Assembly (NCBI RefSeq): GCF_000721175.1
Contig: NZ_JOEZ01000039.1
Span: 1 to 64,000 of the forward strand
From: Streptomyces anulatus
Lineage (GTDB): Bacteria > Actinomycetota > Actinomycetes > Streptomycetales > Streptomycetaceae
Length of the DNA: 64,000 bases
Reading direction: 5' to 3'
The notes beneath the pieces were generated by a model. It searched no databases. It saw only the letters and a program-made list of their open reading frames with translations, and was not told the origin of the DNA. The position numbers and the translations under genes were made by a program. This document shows, in pieces, positions 55,769 through 63,987 of the stretch; the first letter of the stretch is position 1, and every line of letters starts with the position of its first letter.

Positions 55769-56838
55769 CCACCACCAGCCGTACGGGAGACGAGGGCCAC
55801 GCCCCCGCTCCGGCCCGCCGCCGCACCGCCCCGGCCCCCGCCCTCCTGCGCACCGCCGCCGAGCTCGACGCGCTGCCCCGCCCCGCCGGGGCCGAGCGGG
55901 CCGTCGTCATGACGATGGGCGCGCTCCACCAGGGCCACGCCGCCCTGATCCGCGCCGCCCGCGAAGCCGCGGGTGCGGACGGCCAGGTCGTCGTCACCGT
56001 CTTCGTGAACCCGCTGCAGTTCGGCGAGGCCGCCGACCTGGACCGTTATCCGCGCACCCTGGACGCCGACCTGGAGATCGCCGCGGCGGCGGGGGCCGAC
56101 GCGGTCTTCGCCCCCGGCGTGGACGAGGTCTACCCCGGCGGTGAGCCCCAGGTCCGGATCACCGCGGGCCCCATGGGCGAGCGTCTCGAAGGCGCGGCCC
56201 GCCCCGGGCACTTCGACGGGATGCTCACCGTCGTCGCCAAGCTCCTCCACCTCACCCGCCCCGACGAGGCGTTCTACGGGCAGAAGGACGCCCAGCAGCT
56301 CGCCCTGGTCCGCCGCATGGTCCGCGACCTGAATTTCGGCGTCCGCATCACCGGCGTCCCCACCGTCCGGGACGCGGACGGCCTCGCGCTCTCCAGCCGC
56401 AACCGTTTCCTCTCCGCCGAGGAGCGGCGCACCGCGCTCGCCCTGCCCCGCGCCCTGTTCGCGGCCCGCGACCGGCTCGCCGCCCAGCAGGCCCTGCACG
56501 AGCGGGCCCTGGCCACCGCACCCGGCGGTGACCGGGCCGCCGGGCTCAACCGGCTCGGCGAGGCCCGCGCCGCCGCCGACGCCCAGGCCGTGGCGCTGGC
56601 CCGGCCCAACGGGGCGCCCGCGGCCGTCCGCGCCGCCGCCCGGACCGTGCTGGAGGAGGCCGCCGCCCGCGACCGGCTGCCGCTCGCCCTGGACTACCTG
56701 GCCCTGGTGGACCCGGCGGACTTCACCGAGATCCCGGACGACCGCGAGAGCGGGGAGGCGATCCTCGCCGTCGCGGCCCGGGTCGGGGACACCCGCCTCA
56801 TCGACAACATCCCCCTCACCTTCGGAGCCCTGACGTGA
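55765..56838 (+). CDS. panC: pantothenate synthetase
   Basis: A 357-residue enzyme that joins pantoate and beta-alanine with ATP. Motifs: VVMTMGALHQGH (HxGH-like), VTVFVNPLQF, EAFYGQKDAQQ and ALSSRNRFL (KMSKS-like). It is longer than the usual 280-330 residues because of an N-terminal Ala/Pro/Thr extension of about 35 residues. ATG at 55765 has GGGAGAG six bases upstream. No panD or panB is nearby. Its stop overlaps the nadB GTG (GTGA). Confidence 0.95.
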   Translation: MTTTSRTGDEGHAPAPARRRTAPAPALLRTAAELDALPRPAGAERAVVMTMGALHQGHAALIRAAREAAGADGQVVVTVFVNPLQFGEAADLDRYPRTLDADLEIAAAAGADAVFAPGVDEVYPGGEPQVRITAGPMGERLEGAARPGHFDGMLTVVAKLLHLTRPDEAFYGQKDAQQLALVRRMVRDLNFGVRITGVPTVRDADGLALSSRNRFLSAEERRTALALPRALFAARDRLAAQQALHERALATAPGGDRAAGLNRLGEARAAADAQAVALARPNGAPAAVRAAARTVLEEAAARDRLPLALDYLALVDPADFTEIPDDRESGEAILAVAARVGDTRLIDNIPLTFGALT

Positions 56839-58532
56839 CCGGAATACGGCTGACCGCCCCCGCCCCCGGCTGGGCCATCGACGCGGACGTCGTGGTGGTC
56901 GGCTCCGGCGTGGCCGGGCTCACCACGGCGCTGCGCTGCGCCGCCGCCGGCCTGGACACCGTCGTCGTCACCAAGGCCCGCCTCGACGACGGCTCGACCC
57001 GCTGGGCCCAGGGCGGCATCGCCGCCGCGCTCGGCGAGGGCGACACCCCCGAGCAGCACCTCGACGACACCCTCGTCGCGGGCGCCGGTCTCTGCGACGA
57101 GGAGGCCGTGCGCACCCTGGTCACCGAGGGCCCCGACGCCGTACGCCGGCTGATCAACACCGGCGCGCACTTCGACACCACGGACAGCGGCGACATCGCG
57201 CTGACCCGCGAGGGCGGCCACCACCGCCGCCGCATCGCCCACGCGGGCGGCGACGCGACCGGCGCGGAGATCTCCCGCGCCCTGGTCGGGGCGGTCCGCG
57301 AGGCAGCCCTCCACACCATCGAGAACGCCCTGGTCCTGGACCTGCTCACGGACGCCGAAGGCCGTACGGCGGGTGTCTCGCTGCACGTCATGGGCGAGGG
57401 CCAGCACGACGGCGTCGGCGCGGTCCGGGCCCCCTCGGTGGTCCTCGCCACCGGCGGCATGGGCCAGGTCTTCTCCGCCACCACCAACCCATCCGTCTCG
57501 ACCGGCGACGGGGTGGCGCTCGCGCTGCGGGCCGGGGCGGAGGTCTCCGACCTGGAGTTCGTCCAGTTCCACCCGACCGTCCTGTTCCTCGGCGCGGACT
57601 CCGAGGGCCAGCAGCCGCTGGTCTCCGAAGCCGTACGGGGCGAGGGGGCGCATCTCGTCGACGGCGACGGCGTCCGCTTCATGGCCGGGCAGCACGAGCT
57701 GGCCGAGCTGGCCCCCCGCGACATCGTCGCGAAGGCCATCACCCGCCGGATGCACGAGCACGGCACCGAGCACATGTACCTTGACGCACGGCACTTCGGG
57801 GCGCGGATGTGGGAGCAGCGCTTCCCCACCATCCTGGCCGCCTGCCGGGCCCACTCCATCGACCCGGTCACCGAGCCCATCCCGGTCGCCCCGGCCGCGC
57901 ACTACGCCTCCGGCGGCGTCCGCACCGACCTGCGGGGCCGCACCACCGTCCCCGGCCTGTACGCCTGCGGCGAGGTCGCCTGCACCGGAGTGCACGGGGC
58001 CAACCGCCTCGCGTCGAACTCCCTCCTGGAGGGCCTGGTCTTCGCCGAGCGCATCGCCGCCGACATCGCCGAGGTCCGCCCGCCCCGCACCGAGCCGGCG
58101 GAGTCTCCCGGGGACGCGGGCGACACGGCCGACGCCCCGGCCCCGCTGCTGGCCCCCGAGGCCCGTACGGCGATCCAGCGCACCATGACCCGGGGCGCCG
58201 GAGTCCTGCGCTCCGCCGACAGCCTGGCCGCCGCCGCCGAGGAGCTGGAGGCCCTGCACCGCGACGCCGCCGCCGACGCGGACGGGTCCAAGGCGGTCGT
58301 CCCCGGGGTCGACGCCTGGGAGGTCACCAACCTGCTCCTGGTCTCCCGTGTCCTGGTCGCCGCCGCCCGGGAACGCGAGGAGACCCGCGGCTGCCACTGG
58401 CGCGAGGACCGGCCCGACCGCGACGACGCCCGCGGCCGCCGCCACCTGGTCGTCCGCATCGGGCCGGACCGCACCCCGCTCGTCCGCCGCACGGAGACCG
58501 CCGCGTTCCCGCCCGTACGCCCGTCGGATTGA
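56835..58532 (+). CDS. nadB: L-aspartate oxidase
   Basis: A 565-residue flavoprotein that makes iminoaspartate for NAD. FAD loop VVVVGSGVAGLTTALR near residue 20, STRWAQGGIAAAL, EGGHHRRRIAHAGGDATG with the active-site residues, and AAHYASGGVRTDLRGRTTVPGLYACGEVACTGVHGANRLASNSLLEG in parts. GTG overlaps the panC stop. NadA is not in the window. Confidence 0.95.
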   Translation: MTGIRLTAPAPGWAIDADVVVVGSGVAGLTTALRCAAAGLDTVVVTKARLDDGSTRWAQGGIAAALGEGDTPEQHLDDTLVAGAGLCDEEAVRTLVTEGPDAVRRLINTGAHFDTTDSGDIALTREGGHHRRRIAHAGGDATGAEISRALVGAVREAALHTIENALVLDLLTDAEGRTAGVSLHVMGEGQHDGVGAVRAPSVVLATGGMGQVFSATTNPSVSTGDGVALALRAGAEVSDLEFVQFHPTVLFLGADSEGQQPLVSEAVRGEGAHLVDGDGVRFMAGQHELAELAPRDIVAKAITRRMHEHGTEHMYLDARHFGARMWEQRFPTILAACRAHSIDPVTEPIPVAPAAHYASGGVRTDLRGRTTVPGLYACGEVACTGVHGANRLASNSLLEGLVFAERIAADIAEVRPPRTEPAESPGDAGDTADAPAPLLAPEARTAIQRTMTRGAGVLRSADSLAAAAEELEALHRDAAADADGSKAVVPGVDAWEVTNLLLVSRVLVAAAREREETRGCHWREDRPDRDDARGRRHLVVRIGPDRTPLVRRTETAAFPPVRPSD

Positions 58533-58645
58533 GCAGACTGCCGGTGAGCAGCCGCACCGCCGGGCACCACAGGGCGGCACCGGCAGCACACGAGAAGCAC
58601 CAGCCCTACCCGCACCACCCGCCACGCCCCCGAGGAGCCGACACC

Positions 58646-59716
58646 GTGAGCACGCCCGAAGAGAATCCGCGCCCCACACCCGTGGACGTACCGCTGATCA
58701 GCGTCGGCGCGCCCGCACCTTCCGCTCCGGCGGGAGGCGGCTGCGGCGACGCCTGCGGCTGCGGCGGTGACGACGGGTTCGACCCCGACGCCCTGGAGTG
58801 CGGCCTCGACCCCGCGCTCGCCCTGCTGCTGGCCCAGGCGGGGCTCGACCCCGTCCAGGTCGAGGACGTCGCCCATGTGGCGATCGAGGAGGACCTCGAC
58901 GGCGGGGTCGACGTCACGACCGTGGCGACCGTTCCCGAGGACGCCGTGATCACCGGTGACTTCACCGCCCGCGAGGCCGGCGTGGTCGCCGGGCTCCGGG
59001 TCGCCGAGGCAGTCCTGTCGATCGTCTGTACGGAGGAGTTCGAGGTCGAGCGGCACGTCGAGGACGGCGACCGGATCGTCCCCGGGCAGAAGCTGCTGAC
59101 CGTCACCACCCGCACCCGCGACCTGCTGACCGGCGAGCGCAGCGCGCTGAACCTGCTCTGCCGCCTCTCGGGCATCGCGACCGCCACCCGCGCCTGGGCG
59201 GACGTGCTGGAGGGCTCCAAGGCCAGGGTCCGCGACACCCGCAAGACGACGGCGGGCCTGCGCGCGCTGGAGAAGTACGCGGTGCGCTGCGGCGGCGGCG
59301 TCAACCACCGGATGTCGCTCTCCGACGCCGCCCTGGTCAAGGACAACCACGTGATCGCCGCGGGCGGTGTCGCCGAGGCGTTTCTGCGGGTCCGCGCCGA
59401 GTTCCCCGAGCTGCCCATCGAGGTCGAGGTCGACACGTTGGAGCAGGTCCGCGAGGTGCTGGACGCGGGCGTCGACCTGATCCTGCTGGACAACTTCACC
59501 CCGGCCGAGACCGCCGAGGCCGTCGCCCTGGTCGACGGCCGGGCGGTCCTGGAGTCCTCCGGCCGCCTCACCCTCGCATCGGCCCGCGCCTACGCCGACG
59601 CGGGCGTCGACTATCTCGCGGTCGGGGCGCTCACCCACTCCTCGCCGATCCTCGACATCGGCCTGGACTTCCGCGACGCGGACGCGTCCCCCTCCGCCGA
59701 CGGGGCCGACGCCTGA
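58646..59716 (+). CDS. nadC: nicotinate-nucleotide pyrophosphorylase with Cys-rich N-terminus
   Basis: A 356-residue QAPRTase that turns quinolinate to nicotinate mononucleotide. Catalytic motifs are DTRKTTAGLRALEKYAVRCGGGVNHR and EVEVDTLEQ. It is longer than the usual 280-300 residues: the N-terminal 65 residues include GGGCGDACGCGGDD, a CxxxCxC pattern that could bind metal. The GTG at 58646 has CGAGGAG upstream. Its stop TGA overlaps coaX as TGATG. Confidence 0.94.
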   Translation: MSTPEENPRPTPVDVPLISVGAPAPSAPAGGGCGDACGCGGDDGFDPDALECGLDPALALLLAQAGLDPVQVEDVAHVAIEEDLDGGVDVTTVATVPEDAVITGDFTAREAGVVAGLRVAEAVLSIVCTEEFEVERHVEDGDRIVPGQKLLTVTTRTRDLLTGERSALNLLCRLSGIATATRAWADVLEGSKARVRDTRKTTAGLRALEKYAVRCGGGVNHRMSLSDAALVKDNHVIAAGGVAEAFLRVRAEFPELPIEVEVDTLEQVREVLDAGVDLILLDNFTPAETAEAVALVDGRAVLESSGRLTLASARAYADAGVDYLAVGALTHSSPILDIGLDFRDADASPSADGADA

Positions 59717-60513
59717 TGCTGCTCACCATCGACGTCGGCAACACGCACACGGTCCTCGGCCTCTTCGACGGCGAGGAGATCGTCGAGCACTGGCGGATCT
59801 CCACCGACGCCCGCCGCACCGCCGACGAGCTGGCCGTCCTGCTCCAGGGCCTGATGGGCATGCACCCGCTGCTCGGCATGGAGCTGGGCGACGGCATCGA
59901 GGGCATCGCGATCTGCGCCACCGTCCCCTCGGTCCTGCACGAGCTGCGCGAGGTCACCCGCCGCTACTACGGCGACGTCCCCGCCGTGCTGGTGGAGCCC
60001 GGCGTCAAGACGGGCGTGCCGATCCTGATGGACAACCCGAAGGAGGTCGGCGCGGACCGCATCATCAACGCGGCGGCGGCCGTCGAGCTGTACGGGGGCC
60101 CGGCGATCGTCGTCGACTTCGGCACCGCCACCACCTTCGACGCGGTCTCCCCGCGCGGCGAGTACGCGGGCGGGGTGATCGCCCCCGGCATCGAGATCTC
60201 GGTCGAGGCGCTCGGCGTCAAGGGCGCCCAGCTCCGCAAGATCGAGCTGGCCCGGCCGCGCAGCGTGATCGGCAAGAACACCGTCGAGGCCATGCAGTCC
60301 GGCATCATCTACGGCTTCGCGGGCCAGGTCGACGGGGTGGTGGCCCGGATGAAGAAGGAGCTGGCCGCCGACCCGGACGACGTCACGGTCATCGCGACGG
60401 GCGGGCTTGCTCCGATGGTGTTGGGGGAGTCCTCGGTCATCGACGAGCACGAGCCGTGGCTGACGCTCATCGGGCTGCGCCTGGTGTACGAGCGGAACGT
60501 GTCCCGGTCGTAA
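59716..60513 (+). CDS. coaX: type III pantothenate kinase
   Basis: A 265-residue kinase that phosphorylates pantothenate, first step to CoA. Motifs: TIDVGNTHTVLGLF, the P-loop-like VVDFGTATTFDAV, NPKEVGADRIINAAAA and VIATGGLAPMV. It is coupled to nadC (TGATG). Thus panC, nadB, nadC and coaX form one vitamin/cofactor operon. Confidence 0.95.
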   Translation: MLLTIDVGNTHTVLGLFDGEEIVEHWRISTDARRTADELAVLLQGLMGMHPLLGMELGDGIEGIAICATVPSVLHELREVTRRYYGDVPAVLVEPGVKTGVPILMDNPKEVGADRIINAAAAVELYGGPAIVVDFGTATTFDAVSPRGEYAGGVIAPGIEISVEALGVKGAQLRKIELARPRSVIGKNTVEAMQSGIIYGFAGQVDGVVARMKKELAADPDDVTVIATGGLAPMVLGESSVIDEHEPWLTLIGLRLVYERNVSRS

Positions 60514-60643
60514 GGGTGTCGCGCGGAAGCCCGGCGTACCTGCGGGAACGGCCGGGGGCGGGGCCGGGGCACCGGGTCGGGCACGCCGCGCCACCGACGG
60601 CCAGTTAAACGGATTTTGTCCATTTAGCACGTATTGTCGCGTT
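60514..60643. other. promoter region of the following gene
   Basis: The last 40 bases (TTAAACGGATTTTGTCC... TTAGCACGTATTGTCGCG) are unusually AT-rich for the window and probably contain the promoter of the 204-residue protein. The first part is GC-rich with no clear hairpin. Confidence 0.4.
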
Positions 60644-61258
60644 ATGCCCACGCCCTACGGTTCACGAGGCGGCATGGCGTTCAGCGCGGACGAGCTGCGG
60701 GTGCTCCGACGTGCCCTCGCCATCGCCCTCCACCCCATGCCCCTGTCCGACGAGGACGTCCAGGACTGCCTGCGGCTCGCCGGCTCCGTGGACGAGGCGG
60801 CCGGCGAGGCGGGTCGGCTGCGAGCGTTCCTCCTCGCCGACCTCGCCCGCTACCGCAACGCCCTCCCCGGCTCCGCCACCGGCTACCTGGAGCTGCTTCA
60901 GGACGCCCTGGCGGCCGGTTACGACCCCCGTCCGGACGATCTGGCCGCCCTGCGCGCGCTGCGCGGGGGGCGGCTCGCAGCGGCCCTCCTGGAGCGCTGT
61001 CAGGTGCTCGCCGAGCGGTCCGTACGGGCCCGGCTCGCCGGCCACTCCGCCGGACCCACGGCCCCGGGCCCCCGCAGCCGGCTGCTCGCCCTGCCCGGCG
61101 GCCGCGTCGCCGGCCGGGAACCGGACCGGCCCAGGACCCCGGCCGCGCCGAGCCACCCGCAGAAGCCCGGCGACCGCCCGATGCCCAAGCCCTCCGAGGT
61201 CTTCCCGCCGCGCCGCCGGCCCGCACCGCCCCCGTCCGAGGAGCGAGCGGCCGGCTGA
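60644..61258 (+). CDS. hypothetical protein with Pro-rich tail
   Basis: A 204-residue cytoplasmic protein. The first 115 residues are helical (MAFSADELRVLRRALAIALHPMPLSDEDVQDCLRLAGSVDEA..) and conserved in Streptomyces; the rest is Pro/Arg-rich and disordered. No known domain. ATG at 60644 or, for a shorter form, 60674 (MAFSADEL). Confidence 0.8.
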   Translation: MPTPYGSRGGMAFSADELRVLRRALAIALHPMPLSDEDVQDCLRLAGSVDEAAGEAGRLRAFLLADLARYRNALPGSATGYLELLQDALAAGYDPRPDDLAALRALRGGRLAAALLERCQVLAERSVRARLAGHSAGPTAPGPRSRLLALPGGRVAGREPDRPRTPAAPSHPQKPGDRPMPKPSEVFPPRRRPAPPPSEERAAG

Positions 61259-61340
61259 CCTTCTCCTCGACGTCCGACGCGGCGGCCTCCACCGGGAGGT
61301 CGCCGCGTCGGGGCGTTCGGGGCTCGCTACTCTGGACGGC

Positions 61341-61520
61341 ATGGACTATGTATCCGCGCTCGTGCCGCCCGTGGTGATGGCCGTCTTCTTCATCTCTCTG
61401 ATCGTGATCATCGTCAAGAGTCAGGGTGGTCCGAACAAGGCCAAGGAGGACGGCGCGGTGGACGCGGCGCTCGCCCGCGCGGAGACCGCAAAGCAGACCG
61501 CTCGTCCGGAGAACGTCTGA
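61341..61520 (+). CDS. small single-span membrane protein, 59 residues
   Basis: MDYVSALVPPVVMAVFFISLIVIIV is one membrane helix, followed by a charged cytoplasmic tail (KSQGGPNKAKEDGAVDAALARAET). Conserved in Streptomyces between these neighbours, function unknown. The start ATG at 61341 follows CTGGACGGC without a strong ribosome site. Confidence 0.8.
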   Translation: MDYVSALVPPVVMAVFFISLIVIIVKSQGGPNKAKEDGAVDAALARAETAKQTARPENV

Positions 61521-61556
61521 CCGCTGGTGCGGTCCGCCCGCACCGCGTCCCTCCCG

Positions 61557-61590
61557 GAGCGCACGACTCGTCGGAGCCGTGCGCTCTTTT
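61557..61590 (+). terminator. rho-independent terminator
   Basis: GAGCGCACGACTC, loop GTCG, GAGCCGTGCGCTC, then TTTT; one mismatched pair in a 13-bp stem, 36 bases after the small membrane protein. Confidence 0.88.
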
Positions 61591-61624
61591 GCTGTGTAAA
61601 TACCAGAACATTCGGGACATCTAG

Positions 61625-61634
61625 CACTAAAGTG
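61625..61634. promoter_or_regulatory. possible autoregulatory operator
   Basis: CACTAAAGTG is a palindrome (CACT-AA-AGTG) five bases before the BlaI-type GTG start, the usual place for autoregulation by this family. The consensus for this member is unknown. Confidence 0.35.
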
Positions 61635-61639
61635 ATCTC

Positions 61640-62122
61640 GTGCCCCGTCAATTGGGAGACCTCGAAGACGCCGTGATGACACGCGTCTGGCAATGGAACC
61701 GACCGGTCACCGTGCGGGAAGTCCTTGAGGACCTTCAGCAGGAACGGTCCATCGCCTACACGACCGTGATGACGGTAATGGACAATCTCCATCAGAAGGG
61801 CTGGGTACGCAGGGAAGTCGACGGCCGCGCCTATCGATATACGGCCGTCTCCACCAGGGCCGCCTACTCGGCCGCACTGATGAACGAAGCCTGGTCGCGC
61901 AGTGACAACCCCGCCGCCGCGCTTGTCGCCTTCTTCGGCATGATGTCCGCCGAGCAGCGGGAAGCGCTGCAGGATGCCGTTCGTATGGTTTCCCCCAACC
62001 CTGCCGAAACCACCCCCGGCAACCCCGCCGAAACCACCCCCGGCAACCCCGCGGAACCGACCGCCGGCACCGCCGGAGATGACGCCCCGGCCGATGACGT
62101 GACGCCGGAGAGCGGGCGATAG
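61640..62122 (+). CDS. BlaI/MecI-family transcriptional regulator
   Basis: A 160-residue regulator. The winged helix (GDLEDAVMTRVWQWNRPVTVREVLEDLQ.., AYTTVMTVMDNLHQKGWVRREVDGRAYRY) is complete; the C-terminal 35 residues repeat PAETTPGN and are disordered. BlaI/MecI proteins repress beta-lactamase-like or copper genes and are freed by a sensor protease. No such sensor or target is adjacent. Little leader separates the likely promoter and the GTG, so it may be leaderless. Confidence 0.88.
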   Translation: MPRQLGDLEDAVMTRVWQWNRPVTVREVLEDLQQERSIAYTTVMTVMDNLHQKGWVRREVDGRAYRYTAVSTRAAYSAALMNEAWSRSDNPAAALVAFFGMMSAEQREALQDAVRMVSPNPAETTPGNPAETTPGNPAEPTAGTAGDDAPADDVTPESGR

Positions 62123-62131
62123 CGTCGAGGC

Positions 62132-62701
62132 ATGTCCTCAGAGCAGCCGCAAAGCGATCCCGAAACCGAACTCCATACCGACCCGTCGGTAAATAAGCCC
62201 GCGATCACCGTCCGGCGGGCCAGGACGAGTGATGTCACGTCGGTACGACGACTCCTCGACGGGTACGTGTCCGGGGGCATCCTGCTCGACAAAGCGACCG
62301 TCACCCTTTACGAGGACATCCAGGAGTTCTGGGTCGCGGAACGCGACGAGGACGCGACGGTCATCGGCTGCGGCGCACTTCATGTCATGTGGGAAGACCT
62401 GGCGGAAGTGCGGACCCTTGCCGTCGACCCCCGCGTCAAGGGCGCGGGAGTAGGGCATCACGTACTGGACAAGCTCTTGCAGACCGCGCGATGGCTCGGT
62501 GTCCGCAGGGTTTTCTGTCTCACCTTCGAAGTGGACTTCTTCGCGAAGCACGGCTTCGTCGAGATCGGGGAGACGCCCGTCGACACCGATGTCTACAGCG
62601 AGCTGCTGCGTTCCTACGACGAGGGTGTCGCGGAGTTCCTCGGCCTCGAACGAGTGAAGCCGAACACCTTGGGCAACAGCCGGATGCTTCTGCACCTGTG
62701 A
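62132..62701 (+). CDS. GNAT acetyltransferase, short N-acetylglutamate synthase type
   Basis: A 189-residue GNAT protein: ITVRRARTSDVTSVRRLLDGYV, the acetyl-CoA loop VDPRVKGAGVGHHVLDKLL and CLTFEVDFFAKHGFVEIGET. It resembles the short actinobacterial N-acetylglutamate synthase (ArgA-like) that starts arginine synthesis. A general N-acetyltransferase is the alternative. Starts 10 bases after the BlaI-type stop. Confidence 0.82.
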   Translation: MSSEQPQSDPETELHTDPSVNKPAITVRRARTSDVTSVRRLLDGYVSGGILLDKATVTLYEDIQEFWVAERDEDATVIGCGALHVMWEDLAEVRTLAVDPRVKGAGVGHHVLDKLLQTARWLGVRRVFCLTFEVDFFAKHGFVEIGETPVDTDVYSELLRSYDEGVAEFLGLERVKPNTLGNSRMLLHL

Positions 62702-62845
62702 TCTGCAGAAGGACCTGCAACCCTATGTCCGAATCGCGCACGTTTCCCGTCTTCTCGGGCTGCTGAACCTCTCCCGAGGGTTTGTGTTTTCGAGGGAAAA
62801 GCGGTTTCCTTTCCGCGTACTCCATTTTCGATGAAAGGATATCCC
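62702..62845. other. lsr2 promoter region
   Basis: An AT-richer stretch with TTTGTGTTTTCGAGGGAAAAGCGG, a likely lsr2 promoter. A 13-codon frame (MSESRTFPVFSGC) begins at 62725; its role, if any, is unknown. Confidence 0.45.
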
Positions 62846-63181
62846 GTGGCACAGAAGGTTCAGGTCCTTCTTGTCGATGACCTCGACGGTGTCGAGGCCG
62901 ACGAGACCGTCACGTTCGCTCTTGACGGCAAGACGTACGAGATCGACCTCACCACGGCCAACGCGGACAAGCTTCGCGGCCTTCTCGAGCCCTACACCAA
63001 GGGTGGACGTCGCACCGGTGGCCGTGCCGCCACGGGCCGCGGCAAGGGCCGCGCCGCGGCCGGGGGTAACAAGGACACCGCGGAAATCCGCCGGTGGGCG
63101 CGGGAGAACGGCCACAACGTGAATGACCGCGGCCGCGTTCCCGCCGAGATCCGTGAGGCTTACGAGAAGGCCAACGGCTGA
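62846..63181 (+). CDS. lsr2: Lsr2 nucleoid-associated protein
   Basis: A 111-residue H-NS-like silencer. N-terminal dimer domain VAQKVQVLLVDDLDGVEADETVTFALDGKTYEIDL, a Gly/Arg linker, then the DNA-binding domain DTAEIRRWARENGHNVNDRGRVPAEIREAY with its RGR minor-groove loop. It silences AT-rich, often acquired, genes. GTG at 62846 with AAAGGAT upstream. Its last 22 bases overlap the convergent gene. Confidence 0.96.
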   Translation: MAQKVQVLLVDDLDGVEADETVTFALDGKTYEIDLTTANADKLRGLLEPYTKGGRRTGGRAATGRGKGRAAAGGNKDTAEIRRWARENGHNVNDRGRVPAEIREAYEKANG

Positions 63182-63762
63182 TCTGCGGACCCCCTTGTCA
63201 GCACCCCGGAACGGGCGCGTGACAACCGGACGCGATGGCATTCCGTAGCCGCGGCGTCCACCAGGCGTACGAGATCGGGGGCATCCCCACCGCTGCTCCC
63301 GAAGCCCGCGAGGGCCGGCAGCGCCGGCTCGGGCGCACGCCTCGGCTCTGGGGGCCGCAGCCAGACGGCGGCCCCCGGCGAGTCCTCCGGGGCGCCGGGG
63401 AGAGGCGGGGCCGTGACGCGGCCCCCCACGCCCATGGCGGTCAGGTCCAGTGGGACCGGACCCCACTCCAGCCAGTCGAGCAGCCCCGGCAGCTCATCGG
63501 CGCCGCCCGCGGCGACCAGCAGCCCCATCCGCGCACCGGACAGCAGCACGGGACCGGTGCGCACACCGCGCCGCAGCACGGCGTGACCGGCCTCGGCGGG
63601 CAGCTCCAGCACATCGAAGCCCACCCCGGTGAGCAGCCGCAGCGGAGCGCTTCCAGCGGTCGCCCAGCCCAGCTCCCTCGCGTACCGCCGGGCGAGAGCG
63701 GCGTCGGCGGAACCCGGAGCGGCATCGGGCGACGATCGGGGCTGCGGGACGGTGGGGGTCAT
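63160..63762 (-). CDS. conserved Streptomyces protein (SCO3374 family)
   Basis: A 200-residue cytoplasmic protein: ARRYARELGWATAGSAPLRLLTGVGFDVLELPAEAGHAVLRRG then LLVAAGGADELPGLLDWLEWG. The start of this region resembles the N-terminal part of primase/polymerase-like (prim-pol) domains, but the catalytic acids are not obvious. It regularly neighbours lsr2 in Streptomyces. Its 3' end overlaps lsr2 by 22 bases. Confidence 0.8.
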   Translation of the reverse strand: MTPTVPQPRSSPDAAPGSADAALARRYARELGWATAGSAPLRLLTGVGFDVLELPAEAGHAVLRRGVRTGPVLLSGARMGLLVAAGGADELPGLLDWLEWGPVPLDLTAMGVGGRVTAPPLPGAPEDSPGAAVWLRPPEPRRAPEPALPALAGFGSSGGDAPDLVRLVDAAATECHRVRLSRARSGVLTRGSADQPLAFS

Positions 63763-63870
63763 GCCCGATGAACCGCCGAACCACCCCCGGGGTTACGCAG
63801 GGTTCGCTACGCATCACGTTGTGTGCTGCCCTTGGGGGCGCGCGAGAGCGTTCAGCAGGGCAAGGTTGTT

Positions 63871-63881
63871 CGCCCGTAGCG
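63871..63881. promoter_or_regulatory. ClgR-like box 1
   Basis: CGCCCGTAGCG fits the CGC-N5-GCG core bound by ClgR, which activates clp genes in actinobacteria. It follows GTTGTT, close to the full motif. Confidence 0.4.
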
Positions 63882-63976
63882 GAGGGAACCGGCGCGCGCC
63901 GCATGGACTGTCAGTGATTGCGGGTAAGACTTTCCTAGTGGGAAGGGGCGAAACGCCGGCCGAGGCGTCTCACGTT

Positions 63977-63987
63977 CGCCATCGGCG
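63977..63987. promoter_or_regulatory. ClgR-like box 2
   Basis: CGCCATCGGCG also fits CGC-N5-GCG, preceded by GTT. It is 106 bases from box 1, at the edge of the window. Confidence 0.35.
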
